Source: an uncultured Flavobacteriaceae bacterium
GTDB taxonomy: Bacteria; Bacteroidota; Bacteroidia; Flavobacteriales; Flavobacteriaceae
Reading direction: 5' to 3'
Assembly: GCA_947502495.1 (NCBI GenBank)
Contig: CANNAC010000003.1
Span: forward strand, 186,001-250,000
Length of the DNA: 64,000 bases
In this document: positions 17,388-27,075 of the stretch, one piece after another
Position numbering within the stretch: the stretch's first letter is position 1
How the letters are laid out: the number at the start of each line of letters is the position of its first letter
Translations under genes and position numbers: made by a program
Notes under the pieces: model-generated
What the model was told of the DNA's origin: nothing
Seen by the model: the letters and a program-made list of their open reading frames with translations, nothing else
The model's database searches: none

Positions 17388-17873
17388 ATGAAAACAGGAA
17401 TCATCATCATCTTTCATAACAATGACAATGAAATGGACACTTCTTTTTTTATTGAACAAATAAAGCAAACGTCCAATTTAGAATTGTGTTTAGTAAACAA
17501 TGATAGTAAGGACAGTACTTACGAATTGCTAAATGAAGTAAAAGATTCTTGTGATAATGTATCTGTTATTAATATTCGAAAGTTTAAATCGGATGTAGCA
17601 GCAGTAAAAGCTGGAGCAAGATTCCTTTTTAGTGCGTTTCAACTAAAAAATGTAGGTTATGTTTCTATAAATATGTTAAATACTAAATACCATGGGTTAA
17701 ATAGTTTAATTGAAATGATAGCCGAAAACCAAGAGGTTATTATTAATTATAGCCACAAACCTCAAAAAAAGAAGCAAACCTTATTTCAGAGTTTATTCTC
17801 TGTTATCGATTACTTAAAAAATCTAGAAATCGAGAATCCCTTTATCCAACTTCAATATCAAAGAAACCTTTAA
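17388..17873 (+). CDS. Short degenerate GT2-like protein
   Basis: The protein has 161 residues that follow the N-terminal half of a GT-A fold (IIIIFHNNDNE, LVNNDSKDSTYELL, then AAVKAGARFLF). Where an active GT2 has DxD, it has SIN (VSINMLNT), and the acceptor half of the domain is missing. It is probably not an active transferase and may bind or regulate the neighbouring REC-GT2 enzyme. It lies 27 bases after that gene and 12 bases before manA. Confidence 0.65.
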   Translation: MKTGIIIIFHNNDNEMDTSFFIEQIKQTSNLELCLVNNDSKDSTYELLNEVKDSCDNVSVINIRKFKSDVAAVKAGARFLFSAFQLKNVGYVSINMLNTKYHGLNSLIEMIAENQEVIINYSHKPQKKKQTLFQSLFSVIDYLKNLEIENPFIQLQYQRNL

Positions 17874-17885
17874 AAAGCAACAGTT

Positions 17886-18887
17886 ATGAAAGTATATCCA
17901 ATAAAATTCAATCCAATATTAAAAGAGAAAATCTGGGGAGGAAACAAACTAGGAAACCTTTTAGGAAAAGATACAGATAAAGAAAATGTAGGTGAAAGCT
18001 GGGAGATTTCAGATGTAAACGGAAACATTTCAGAAGTTAGTAACGGCACATATAAAGGAGCGAATTTAAAAGAGCTTATTGAAGCACATGACGCAACGCT
18101 ATTAGGAGCAGATAACTTTGCAAATTTTGGTTATAACTTTCCGTTATTAATTAAATTTTTAGATGCAAAAACAGATTTATCGGTACAAGTACATCCAGAT
18201 AATGTAATGGCTAAAAAGCACCATAATTCTTTTGGGAAAACAGAAATGTGGTACATTATGGATAGTGATGCTAATGCAGATATTGTTTTAGGTTTAAAAG
18301 ATAAAACAACAAATCCAGAATTATTAAATCACATTAATGCAAATAATGTAGATGCTGTTTTTAATAGAGAAGAAGTAAAGAAAGGCGATAGTTTTTTTAT
18401 TCCAGCAGGAAAAATTCATGCTATTGGAGCAGGAGTTTTAGCTGCCGAAATTCAACAAACATCAGACATTACGTATCGTGTTTACGATTGGGATAGAACG
18501 GATGACTCTGGACAAAAAAGAGAATTACATACCCAATTAGCAGAACAAGCAACCAAGCAGTTTGATTCTAACGGAAAAGCAGTATATGATTTACAACCAA
18601 ACGCTAGTGCAAGTTTAGTAAACTGTGAATATTTTACAACCAACATTTTAGATGTAACCAATCATCAAGTGAAAGATTATAGCAACTTAGATTCGTTTGT
18701 GATCTTTATGTGTGTGGAAGGCGAAGCAGAAATAACTGCAGGTTTACATACCGAAACTGTAAAAATGGGAGAAACTATTTTAATTCCTGCAAATGCAGAA
18801 GAAGTTGTGTTTAGTTCTACTAATGCAAAATTATTAGAAGTTTATGTCGATAAAGGAATCGTGCAAAACATGCAACAAGCTTCTTAA
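17886..18887 (+). CDS. manA: Mannose-6-phosphate isomerase, class I (short form)
   Basis: The protein has 333 residues, typical of the short bacterial class I enzyme. It starts with FNPILKEKIWGGNKLG and has the zinc site QVHPDN and a downstream SFFIPAGKIHAIGAG cupin segment. It interconverts fructose-6-phosphate and mannose-6-phosphate, the entry to GDP-mannose. Being the last gene of the REC-GT2 operon suggests that the polymer contains mannose or a GDP-mannose-derived sugar. Its end faces the pigment cluster 12 bases away with no visible terminator. Confidence 0.92.
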   Translation: MKVYPIKFNPILKEKIWGGNKLGNLLGKDTDKENVGESWEISDVNGNISEVSNGTYKGANLKELIEAHDATLLGADNFANFGYNFPLLIKFLDAKTDLSVQVHPDNVMAKKHHNSFGKTEMWYIMDSDANADIVLGLKDKTTNPELLNHINANNVDAVFNREEVKKGDSFFIPAGKIHAIGAGVLAAEIQQTSDITYRVYDWDRTDDSGQKRELHTQLAEQATKQFDSNGKAVYDLQPNASASLVNCEYFTTNILDVTNHQVKDYSNLDSFVIFMCVEGEAEITAGLHTETVKMGETILIPANAEEVVFSSTNAKLLEVYVDKGIVQNMQQAS

Positions 18888-18899
18888 TAAGCAACACAT

Positions 18900-20189
18900 T
18901 TACACACGCTTATCAATGACCAAAATAGGCTTTCTACTCATTGCTGGAAACTGTAGTTTAATAATTTCCTTTTTATCATGAAAGGCAATCCTTGGCGCAA
19001 CACGAAGTTTGGCTCTAAAGTGATCTTTTATATGAAGCAATAATTTTTCGGAAGGATTTGTTGCAGCAATTTTAATTAAGATTTCGTCGGTACCAATTTC
19101 ATTATGCGAAAGTTCAATAACATAGGCTTCAACGTCATTAAAATCATTTAAAATATTATCCATTGCTGGCGGATACAAAGTGGTTCCTTTATATTTTATC
19201 ATTTGTTTTCTTCGACCAACAACGGGTCCTAAGCGCATCGTGTTTCTACCACAAGCACAAGCTTCTTTATTTGCTTTTACCATGTCGCCCGTTTTAAAAC
19301 GTAACAAAGGCATGCCTTCTATACCAAGTGTTGTAATGGTGAGTTCACCAACTTCTCCTTCGGCTACTATATTATCTTTATCATCTAAAATCTCCACAAT
19401 GATTAATTCTGGATGTTGATGTCCACCTTGTTGGTGTTCACACTCGGTAAATGCCGTGTTCATTTCGGTAGAAGCGTAGGTAGAAAACAATTCAATATCC
19501 CACTTTTCTGTAATTTTTTGCGATAAGGTATTTAAACTAAAATCTTGATTTCGTAACGGTTCGCCAATACAGATAGCACCTTTTACTCCAGATGCATTTA
19601 CATCGATATTATGTTGCTCTGCGTATTCGATTAATTTTAATAAAAAGGAAGGAACTGCAATTAGATACGTTGGTTGAAATTTTAAAATAGAATCCCATTG
19701 TAATTCTGGTATTCCAGCACCTACACGAATGATTCCTGCACCAAGTTTACGAACACCAAGAAAGTAGGCTAATCCAGCCATAAAACGTCTGTCTATGGTG
19801 GTCATCAATTGCACAACATCTTCCTTGCCAACTCCTGCACAAGCAAAAGAAATAGCTTCGTTGTATGCTAAACGCTCTAGGTCATTATCGGTTAAAGCAA
19901 AAGTTACAGGATCTCCTAAAGTCCCAGAAGTAGTGACGTAATCAATGATTTTACTTTTAGGTACACATAAAAAATCATCATTATGTTGTTGTAGTTGATC
20001 TTTTGTTGTCACCGGAATTTTAGATAAATCTTCAATAGATTTAATAGCATCTAAAGCAATATTGTTTTCTGAAAACACGCGTTTGTAATACGTAGAGTTC
20101 TCCTTTAAATACGCTAATAATTCGGCTAACTTTTCTTCTTGAAAAGCTTTTATTTCTTGTGTAGATGCTTGTTCTATTTTAGGAATCAT
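18900..20189 (-). CDS. AMP-dependent acyl/aryl-CoA ligase (PaaK-like) of the pigment cluster
   Basis: The protein has 429 residues. Adenylation motifs are present: TTSGTLGDPVTF (P-loop), STYASTEMN (A5), LLRFKTGDMVK (A7/A8 region) and the PaaK-type C-terminal domain beginning near GRRKQMIKYKGTTLYP. It probably activates an aromatic acid such as 4-coumarate from the tyrosine ammonia-lyase, as the starter of the aryl polyene; whether it loads CoA or ACP is unknown. It is the last gene of the minus-strand cluster and overlaps the previous one by 4 bases. Confidence 0.8.
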   Translation of the reverse strand: MIPKIEQASTQEIKAFQEEKLAELLAYLKENSTYYKRVFSENNIALDAIKSIEDLSKIPVTTKDQLQQHNDDFLCVPKSKIIDYVTTSGTLGDPVTFALTDNDLERLAYNEAISFACAGVGKEDVVQLMTTIDRRFMAGLAYFLGVRKLGAGIIRVGAGIPELQWDSILKFQPTYLIAVPSFLLKLIEYAEQHNIDVNASGVKGAICIGEPLRNQDFSLNTLSQKITEKWDIELFSTYASTEMNTAFTECEHQQGGHQHPELIIVEILDDKDNIVAEGEVGELTITTLGIEGMPLLRFKTGDMVKANKEACACGRNTMRLGPVVGRRKQMIKYKGTTLYPPAMDNILNDFNDVEAYVIELSHNEIGTDEILIKIAATNPSEKLLLHIKDHFRAKLRVAPRIAFHDKKEIIKLQFPAMSRKPILVIDKRV

Positions 20190-21865
20190 AAATCTAATTT
20201 CCTTTTAATTTTCTTAATATATTTTTCTAATTCCTCTTGATCTGGAACGGTTGTAATCTCCTTGGTTTTTGCCGTTTCAAAAGCGTGTAATGCTGCTGTA
20301 TAAAACCCTTTTTCGTAATAGTATGTACCCACAAGATAATATACTTCCCAATATTCTGGGTTTAGTTGGATGGTTTCGGTAAGTTTTTCTAAAGGAATAT
20401 GCGCATCGTCACCAATAGCATGCTGTAATTCTTTACTGGCTATTCTATATGCTTCATAATTTCTATAAGCTTCGGTAAACTGAAAAGCATCTGCTTCAAT
20501 TGTTAATTCGGGTTTTGAAAGATTTAATTTGGATGCAGAATTAGCACTGAAAACTTCATCTAAATCATAAGCCACAAAAGCTCCTAATTGATACGGATTG
20601 GAAGAAACCCAAACCTGACGTTCTTCGGGTTTAAAAACAATACCATGATGCGCTAATAGCTGATTTAAGGCTTTTTCATTACCATAACCAATAGCTTTGT
20701 CGTGCAAACCATCTTTGTTTCTTAAAATGTCTACCGCGTCTTGTACGTTTAGTTTTTCCGTTGCACCTATAAGTTCTTCCAAACGCTCGTAACGATATTG
20801 CGAATGGCTTTCTACAATTGCTTTTAAGTTATTCTTGTCTTCCGCGTAAGCGTCACTTTGAAAATGATTGGTACAAATAAGTTGGTTGGTATTTGCGACT
20901 TCGTAAACCCCAAAATTCTTAGGAGACACTTCTATGGTAACGGCTTTTTTGTCTTTTGCACTACCAACAAAAATAGATTCCGAAACAAAAACCTGACGCT
21001 TTTTAGCAATAGCAATAGCTTCTTCAATATTGGTTGCGTATTGTAAAATTTCACGATTTAAAATAGAAATCGGTGTTTTTGCAATCCACGGAATTTTAGA
21101 TTTCCCAGCATTTATAGTAACTGTTAGTCCGTGTTCATTCATTCCCGAAACCACACCAATCATTCCTGGCCAAGTAACCGACATAAATTTATAGCCTTCG
21201 GTTGGATTTACAAACGCTACGATTTTGTTTTTTGCGAAATCATCGCCAGCGTAGAAATCGAGATTTCTTCCAATTAATAATTGTCCGTCTTCGGTTTTAT
21301 TTCCCCAAGCAGCAAAAGAAGAACAGCCAACCAACATTAAGTCTTGCATGGCGTGACCAATATCGTGTGCGCCATGCAGATACATGACTCTTAAATAGTT
21401 CTCGGCAATATGATTGTACTCATTGGACGCGTATTTGGAGAGTCCGAAAATCTCTGATTTATATGCTTCCGGAATATGTAAATACATTTTGCGGTTGTAG
21501 AATGCTAAAACTTTACGCAATAAATATTGCTTGAATTTGGAAGGTACTAAATCGTCAATCTTACTTAAAAAAGCATCCTCTTGTATTTTAAATAAATCTT
21601 CGGTTAGCAAACCCGTATTTAAACCAATTTGATAGGCATTTCCTTCCACAAAAAGTTCGTAAGAACCATATTCATTTTTTGCAAAACTGTTGTTTCCAGA
21701 AGTGAATGTAGAATCGTTAATCGTTATTTTTTCAGAAATTGTAGCATCATAACCACTAACATCTGGAATATCATGAATGGACTTGGAGATACCACAAGAA
21801 GTGAGTACCGCAAAAAGTACGACAACTAAAAACGAAGGATAACTATTAAAATTTTTAATCTTCAT
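20186..21865 (-). CDS. C45-family acyltransferase/hydrolase lipoprotein with TPR tail
   Basis: The protein has 559 residues. It begins with a lipoprotein signal (AVLTSCG), so it is probably anchored in an envelope membrane. The central part is an Ntn-hydrolase of the acyl-CoA:6-APA acyltransferase type (peptidase C45), with predicted nucleophile C181 in VGCSSFAAWG and an N-rich GRNLDFYAGDDF segment. A short TPR-like region ends it (EYWEVYYLVGTYYYEKGFY). Autocatalytic cleavage before C181 is expected from the family. In this cluster it could acylate, deacylate or mature the pigment outside the cytoplasm. It overlaps the CrtI-like gene by 11 bases. Confidence 0.75.
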   Translation of the reverse strand: MKIKNFNSYPSFLVVVLFAVLTSCGISKSIHDIPDVSGYDATISEKITINDSTFTSGNNSFAKNEYGSYELFVEGNAYQIGLNTGLLTEDLFKIQEDAFLSKIDDLVPSKFKQYLLRKVLAFYNRKMYLHIPEAYKSEIFGLSKYASNEYNHIAENYLRVMYLHGAHDIGHAMQDLMLVGCSSFAAWGNKTEDGQLLIGRNLDFYAGDDFAKNKIVAFVNPTEGYKFMSVTWPGMIGVVSGMNEHGLTVTINAGKSKIPWIAKTPISILNREILQYATNIEEAIAIAKKRQVFVSESIFVGSAKDKKAVTIEVSPKNFGVYEVANTNQLICTNHFQSDAYAEDKNNLKAIVESHSQYRYERLEELIGATEKLNVQDAVDILRNKDGLHDKAIGYGNEKALNQLLAHHGIVFKPEERQVWVSSNPYQLGAFVAYDLDEVFSANSASKLNLSKPELTIEADAFQFTEAYRNYEAYRIASKELQHAIGDDAHIPLEKLTETIQLNPEYWEVYYLVGTYYYEKGFYTAALHAFETAKTKEITTVPDQEELEKYIKKIKRKLDL

Positions 21866-23393
21866 GGCTGTTAGATTCTAAAATCTTATCTAATAAATAA
21901 TCTTTACCAAGAATTTCGGAACAGGTAATAATAGCACTTATCGTTACTCCTAAAATACCATGCATGTTTAAACTTTGTCCTGTGAAAAATAGATTTTTTA
22001 TTTTCGTTTTAGGCGATAAATGCGAGTGTAAAGGTTTGTTTACATCCTTTACATAGGCATACATAGAACCGCGATTACTACCAATATAATCTCTATAAGA
22101 TAATGGTGTTGAGGTGTAATACGTCTCGATACAATCTCTAAGATTTGGAAATTTTTTCACCAACTCATCAATCAACGTTTCTGCTTTTTGGGTTTTAAAC
22201 TGCTCGTAGGTTTGTCCTCTTTCGTTTTTATTAGCAACGGTATTATGTGTGTCTTCCCAAGGTTTTACTTCGTCATAATTCATGTAGGTCATCACGGCAA
22301 TACTATCGCCAAAGCCGTTAGAATTTTTCTTAATCCCCATCGACATCATATAACCTTCTGGCCAACTTTCTTGGGTGTAATTGTGCGAATCCCAAACCTT
22401 ACTAGAATCTTTAAAATGGTAGAAATTCTTATTTTGGTATTTAAAAGTATCTGGTTTTAGAACCAGGTATAACGTGAAAGCAGCAATGGTACTTTCAATT
22501 TTTTCAATTCTATTGGTGTACGATTTTCTAAACTTATCTTCACCTACCATTTTTACGGTAAGTTTCGGTTCTATATTCGAGATAAATAAATCGCCTTTAA
22601 TTTCAATTCCTTTGGTGGTGGTTGCCGAAGTAATTAAACCATCTTCAAAGCCAAATGTAGAAACTTCATGATGTTTGTATACTTCTCCGCCTTCCGCTTT
22701 TAAGCGTTTAACAAGTACTTTGGTAATCTGACTTCCGCCATTTACACAGCGATACGAACTCTGTATGTACGAGTTTGTAGAAAGAGCATGTACAAAAAAT
22801 GGTGTTTTATTTTGGTCTCCAGCATATAAATAATTGGAACCTGCTAAAACTGCTTGAAGCTTTTTATTGGTGGTAAAGGAGTTAATATATTCTTTTGCTG
22901 GAAGCTGAAAAATCTCTGCATCATCATAATAAGGTTTTCCTTTTTCAAGAGAATATAAAGGGAATTTTTTGCAAGTTGCTTGTAGCTTATCGCAGTACAT
23001 TCGGATGCCTTCTTCCTCTTCAGGAAAATCTTCTAATAAATTTTTTATGAAGTTATCATAACCTTGCGCATGTTTGTATTCTTTTGGGTCTCCATCAAAA
23101 GAGATAATATCAAAACCATCTTCATCCATTTTATGAAGCTGTATGCCGTCTAAAATATCAATATATTTAAAGTATTGATGTAGGTTTTGTCCTTCGCTTA
23201 AACCGCCAATATAATGCACTCCAGTATCAAAAATGGTTTTGTTACGCACAAAGGTTTGTAGGTTTCCACCGTATTGATTGTTCTTTTCTAAAACACAAAC
23301 ACTCTTTCCTTCTTTAGCAAGAATGATTGCAGAAACCATTCCTGCAAGACCACTTCCTACTATTACAACATCATAATGTTCTTTGTACTTCAA
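21855..23393 (-). CDS. CrtI/phytoene-desaturase-like FAD oxidoreductase
   Basis: The protein has 512 residues. The dinucleotide-binding motif VVIVGSGLAGMVSA lies at residues ~8-21, followed by LEKNNQYGGNLQTF and DTGVHYIGG. The C-terminal FAD motif (MHGILGVTISAIITCSEIL) is present. The family includes carotenoid desaturases, isomerases and RetSat-like saturases. There are no other carotenoid genes here, so it probably modifies the polyene chain or the resorcinol alkyl chains of flexirubin. It ends 4 bases after the upstream gene begins its intergenic gap and is translated within the same operon. Confidence 0.8.
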   Translation of the reverse strand: MKYKEHYDVVIVGSGLAGMVSAIILAKEGKSVCVLEKNNQYGGNLQTFVRNKTIFDTGVHYIGGLSEGQNLHQYFKYIDILDGIQLHKMDEDGFDIISFDGDPKEYKHAQGYDNFIKNLLEDFPEEEEGIRMYCDKLQATCKKFPLYSLEKGKPYYDDAEIFQLPAKEYINSFTTNKKLQAVLAGSNYLYAGDQNKTPFFVHALSTNSYIQSSYRCVNGGSQITKVLVKRLKAEGGEVYKHHEVSTFGFEDGLITSATTTKGIEIKGDLFISNIEPKLTVKMVGEDKFRKSYTNRIEKIESTIAAFTLYLVLKPDTFKYQNKNFYHFKDSSKVWDSHNYTQESWPEGYMMSMGIKKNSNGFGDSIAVMTYMNYDEVKPWEDTHNTVANKNERGQTYEQFKTQKAETLIDELVKKFPNLRDCIETYYTSTPLSYRDYIGSNRGSMYAYVKDVNKPLHSHLSPKTKIKNLFFTGQSLNMHGILGVTISAIITCSEILGKDYLLDKILESNSHED

Positions 23394-23397
23394 TATT

Positions 23398-26300
23398 TTA
23401 TTTTTTTAAGATACTAAGTGTATCGTTTTCTATTTCTACTTTAAAACCTAGGGATTTTAAAGTTTCAAGATATAAATTTCGGCTGTCTTTTAATAATACA
23501 AAAAGATTTACAGTATTTGCTATGTTTTTTATTTCATTTTCGGAAACTCCTTCTAGATTAAGCATAGCAACATTAGCCTTGTTTTGTGCTGTTTCTTCTA
23601 TCGAATTACAAACCGAAATTTTATAATGTGTATTTGGTATATAGCTGTTTCTAGCGATTGCTCTTTCATTTTCATCTTGGATAAAAGTAAAAATTTTCCT
23701 ATCCGGATGATCTAAAGCCAATAGGAAATCTAGTTGTCCGGAATCTTTAGAGAAATGAATAATACTAGCTTTTTCGTTTAAAGTATTTAAAAGCGCTCTG
23801 TAATTTTTTGCGTTGGTCTTTAAGTCGGCTTTTACTTTATGGTAAAGCGCATCTCCTTTATATCTAAAGTCTTCTAAAACAATGCGATGGAAATAGGTTT
23901 CGTGTTCTAGTTCTTCACGAAGTAGGTGAAACTCTTTCTTAAAATATGCACTAATTCTTTTTGTTTTTTCTCTAGAGGTTGTACCGAAACTTACGTCTTC
24001 CGCAGGAATTCTATCTAATATTTTTATAGTAAGGTGCTCTCTTTTTATGATAAAGCTTCCTTTTGGTAGGACTTCTGAATTCCCATGAATAAGGATAGGA
24101 AGAATATCTAGATTTAATTCTTCGGCTAAGAAAAAAGCACCTTTATGAAAGCGTTTTATTTTGTTGGTATAGGAACGTGTTCCTTCTGGAAAAGCCATTA
24201 AAGAATAGCCTTGTTCTAATTTGGTTTTTAAATGGGAAACACCGCCATCAATACCGTTAGAAACCGGATAAAAACCAGCCATTTTTACAGTTCTACCAAA
24301 AACTGGCGAGTTGTAAACCCAATCGTTTACCAAGAAAATAATTTTTGGAGACTGCATACCAATTGCTAGAATATCTAGAAAAGAAGTATGGTTAGCGATG
24401 ATTATTGCCTGCTTTTTAAAGGTTTCGTTATTTAGATTTAGTGTTTTTACTTTAACAAATGGATTGGTAAAAAATACAGATCGCATGAACTTAGAAAGCA
24501 CTTGATGAAACCATGGCATTTTTATTTTTTTGGAAAGCGGAATAAGTGGAAATACTATTGCAGCTATTATTCCTAAAACAAATCCACCAATACCATAATA
24601 CCCAAAAGAAAAAAGTGCATGTAATAATAAATGAAAGGTAATTGGTCTTTTGGTTTTGCTTCCAATAAATAATTTAAAAAGTAAAGGCTGAATACTAAAC
24701 GAAATGAGCAACGCAGACAAAATACCAATGATAGAAACCAAAGAGATAGAATGTAAGGCTGGATGCTTTGCAAAAATTAAAACGCCGACACCTAAAATAG
24801 TAGTTATAACCGAAAGGATAATAGAGGTTTTATGTGTTGGTAAAGCTGCTTCTCCAGTCTTATATTCGTGCAATAAACCGTTGGTGATAAAGATGCAATA
24901 GTCGATTCCTAAACCAAAAATAAAGGTAGAAATAATAATATTGAAAATATTAAATTGAATACCAAATAATCCCATCACACCAAGCGTTGCCAACCATGTA
25001 AGCGCAATTGGTATTGCTGTCACTAAGGTTAAAGAAATGCTTCGATAAAAGAGTAACAACAATAGTAAAACTACAATAGAAGAATATAAAACCAAACGAT
25101 TAAAGTCGGTTTTAAGATTCCCTAAAAAGGTTTCATTCATGTGTTTTCTATCTACAACAATGGTTTGTTTGAAATTTTTAAAAGTATCTACTAAGTTTTG
25201 CGTGTTTTCATCCTGCACTTTTACTAAAGTGGTAACCGTAGAGAAATCGTCTTTGGTTGTAATATAGTCTTCCGTAGAAATGGTTTTTAATGCTTTAAAA
25301 TCAGCAACAGAAAGTGGTTTAAACGTGTTTTCTAAATGTGCATAAAAAGCTTTAAAAGTAGTTGGCTTAAACCCTAGAGTTTTTCCGCTTTCAATTAAGT
25401 TTTCCTTGGTGTTTTGTATGTTTTGGGTAGTCCAAAAACGATTCCATGCATTGATTTTTTCATTTTGGATGACTTCCGATTGCACTAAAGAACCGATAGA
25501 GCTAAACTGGATAATATTATTCTTTTGTTGCAAACCTTTTAGTAACGGAAAAATAGCATCGTTCACTTGTAATGCTTCTTGTTCTGTTTTTCCGTAGGCA
25601 GCCAAATACACCGATTTGGAAGAAATGTTAGTCAGCGCATCCAATCTTTGTTGCGCATCGATTAACGCTTGAGGCTCAAAATTAAGGGTATTTAAATCTT
25701 TATTAAAAGTAACTTTATTATAGGTAAAAGCACTAATGCTTATCAGAATAGCCAAAGCAATTAAAACCCATTTGTTTTTATGCAAAGGATATGATGCAAC
25801 ACGATCTATAATGTTTTTTTTGTCCGTGGTTTCAGCTTTTGTACGATACACTTGCGGAATAAAAAGTAACGCAAATACCGAAGCTCCTAAAACGCTAATT
25901 GCAGCAAAAATTCCTAAATCTTGTAATGCTTGCGATTCAATAAAAAGCAGACATAAAAAGGCTAGAGCAGTCGTTAAGCTACTCATTAAAATAGGTTTTG
26001 TGATTTCGGTATATAACTGTTTTATATTGTTATTACTACGAATATGCGTAAGAATATGCAATGCGTAATCTAAAGTAACCCCAAGAAGTACCGAGCCAAT
26101 TCCTAAAGAAATAGCAGAGATTTTACCACGAATTAAATACAGTAAACTAACCGCTAAAAGTGCACCTAAAACAGTTGGTGTAAATAGTATTATTGGTACA
26201 CTAAGTTTTTTATAAAACAGAATTAGAATCAGCAATAAAACCGTAATGGCAATACCAACAGTAAGCTGAATGTCTCTTTTTATCTGCTTAGCATTTGCGA

Positions 26301-27075
26301 CAGCAATTAGTGCTCCACCAAAATATTCTCCGGTTACTTTGTCTTGAAAAGTAGTGTTAAGCTGTTCTTGTAAAGCGTATAAATTATCTGCAAAAGTAGC
26401 GTTTTCTGCAGTTTCACTAGACGCGAAAGTTGGCGTAATAAAAAGCAGTACGTTGTTTTTGTCTTTGCTAATTATAAATCCGTTGTGTAAGGTAAAGTCA
26501 TCCCCGAAACTGAGTTCTTGTAATTTCTTTAAAGCGATAAAAGATAAACCTAAAGGATCTTTTAAAATAGTTTCTTTTGCTACAAAGCCAGAAGGTGAAA
26601 TGATGGTTTTATAATTGGCATTTGTAGTATTTTGAATACTGTCTTTATGTAGCTTTTGCTGAATCGCTTGGTAATCGGTTGTATCTAAAAATAAAGGGAG
26701 ATTGTTGTAGACAAAGTCTAAGGTGTTCATTACATCTTCATCTGCAACTTGTCCTTGAATTTCTTTTATATATGCTTCGGAAGTATTAGAAATACTATCT
26801 ATAAATGCCGTTGCATATTGGGTTAAATCGTCTGTGTTTCCGTTTTCTTTACGCTGAATATTTACAATTATCTTATCGGCAAAATTAACCTGTTTTAATA
26901 CTTTTTGCGCCTCGGAAGATTTTTCGCTTTGCGGAATAAGTTTCGTTATATCTTCTTCAAATTCAATATTCGAAGCAAGAAAGAATAAACCAATAATTAA
27001 TGACAACAAAATACCGATACTCAAAGGTTTTTGCGACGCTATACGTTGGTATATGTTATAAAACAGCTTATCCAT
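23398..27075 (-). CDS. MMPL/RND exporter fused to PlsC acyltransferase and a C-terminal Rossmann-like domain
   Basis: The protein has 1225 residues. Residues 1-840 form an MMPL/RND-type pump: a first helix, a periplasmic domain, helices with GXXXD-like segments (GVTLDYALHIL, GLGIDYCIFIT), and a second such repeat. Residues ~865-1060 form a 1-acyl-glycerol-phosphate acyltransferase domain with NHTSFLD at ~893 and FPEGTRS at ~962. The last ~150 residues (from NAKNYRALLNTL) look like a methyltransferase-type Rossmann fold without a clear SAM motif. A pump with its own acyltransferase suggests coupling of lipid acylation and export of the pigment. It overlaps the GT2 gene by 8 bases. Confidence 0.85.
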   Translation of the reverse strand: MDKLFYNIYQRIASQKPLSIGILLSLIIGLFFLASNIEFEEDITKLIPQSEKSSEAQKVLKQVNFADKIIVNIQRKENGNTDDLTQYATAFIDSISNTSEAYIKEIQGQVADEDVMNTLDFVYNNLPLFLDTTDYQAIQQKLHKDSIQNTTNANYKTIISPSGFVAKETILKDPLGLSFIALKKLQELSFGDDFTLHNGFIISKDKNNVLLFITPTFASSETAENATFADNLYALQEQLNTTFQDKVTGEYFGGALIAVANAKQIKRDIQLTVGIAITVLLLILILFYKKLSVPIILFTPTVLGALLAVSLLYLIRGKISAISLGIGSVLLGVTLDYALHILTHIRSNNNIKQLYTEITKPILMSSLTTALAFLCLLFIESQALQDLGIFAAISVLGASVFALLFIPQVYRTKAETTDKKNIIDRVASYPLHKNKWVLIALAILISISAFTYNKVTFNKDLNTLNFEPQALIDAQQRLDALTNISSKSVYLAAYGKTEQEALQVNDAIFPLLKGLQQKNNIIQFSSIGSLVQSEVIQNEKINAWNRFWTTQNIQNTKENLIESGKTLGFKPTTFKAFYAHLENTFKPLSVADFKALKTISTEDYITTKDDFSTVTTLVKVQDENTQNLVDTFKNFKQTIVVDRKHMNETFLGNLKTDFNRLVLYSSIVVLLLLLLFYRSISLTLVTAIPIALTWLATLGVMGLFGIQFNIFNIIISTFIFGLGIDYCIFITNGLLHEYKTGEAALPTHKTSIILSVITTILGVGVLIFAKHPALHSISLVSIIGILSALLISFSIQPLLFKLFIGSKTKRPITFHLLLHALFSFGYYGIGGFVLGIIAAIVFPLIPLSKKIKMPWFHQVLSKFMRSVFFTNPFVKVKTLNLNNETFKKQAIIIANHTSFLDILAIGMQSPKIIFLVNDWVYNSPVFGRTVKMAGFYPVSNGIDGGVSHLKTKLEQGYSLMAFPEGTRSYTNKIKRFHKGAFFLAEELNLDILPILIHGNSEVLPKGSFIIKREHLTIKILDRIPAEDVSFGTTSREKTKRISAYFKKEFHLLREELEHETYFHRIVLEDFRYKGDALYHKVKADLKTNAKNYRALLNTLNEKASIIHFSKDSGQLDFLLALDHPDRKIFTFIQDENERAIARNSYIPNTHYKISVCNSIEETAQNKANVAMLNLEGVSENEIKNIANTVNLFVLLKDSRNLYLETLKSLGFKVEIENDTLSILKK

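Noticed and set aside
18888-18899. Expected terminator between convergent manA and the ligase gene
   Set aside because: The gap is only 12 bases and no hairpin is visible there or just inside the gene ends; termination must be elsewhere or rho-dependent.
21855-23393. Carotenoid biosynthesis gene
   Set aside because: No crtB, crtE or other carotenoid genes are in the window; the CrtI-like protein belongs to the flexirubin operon by overlap and spacing.
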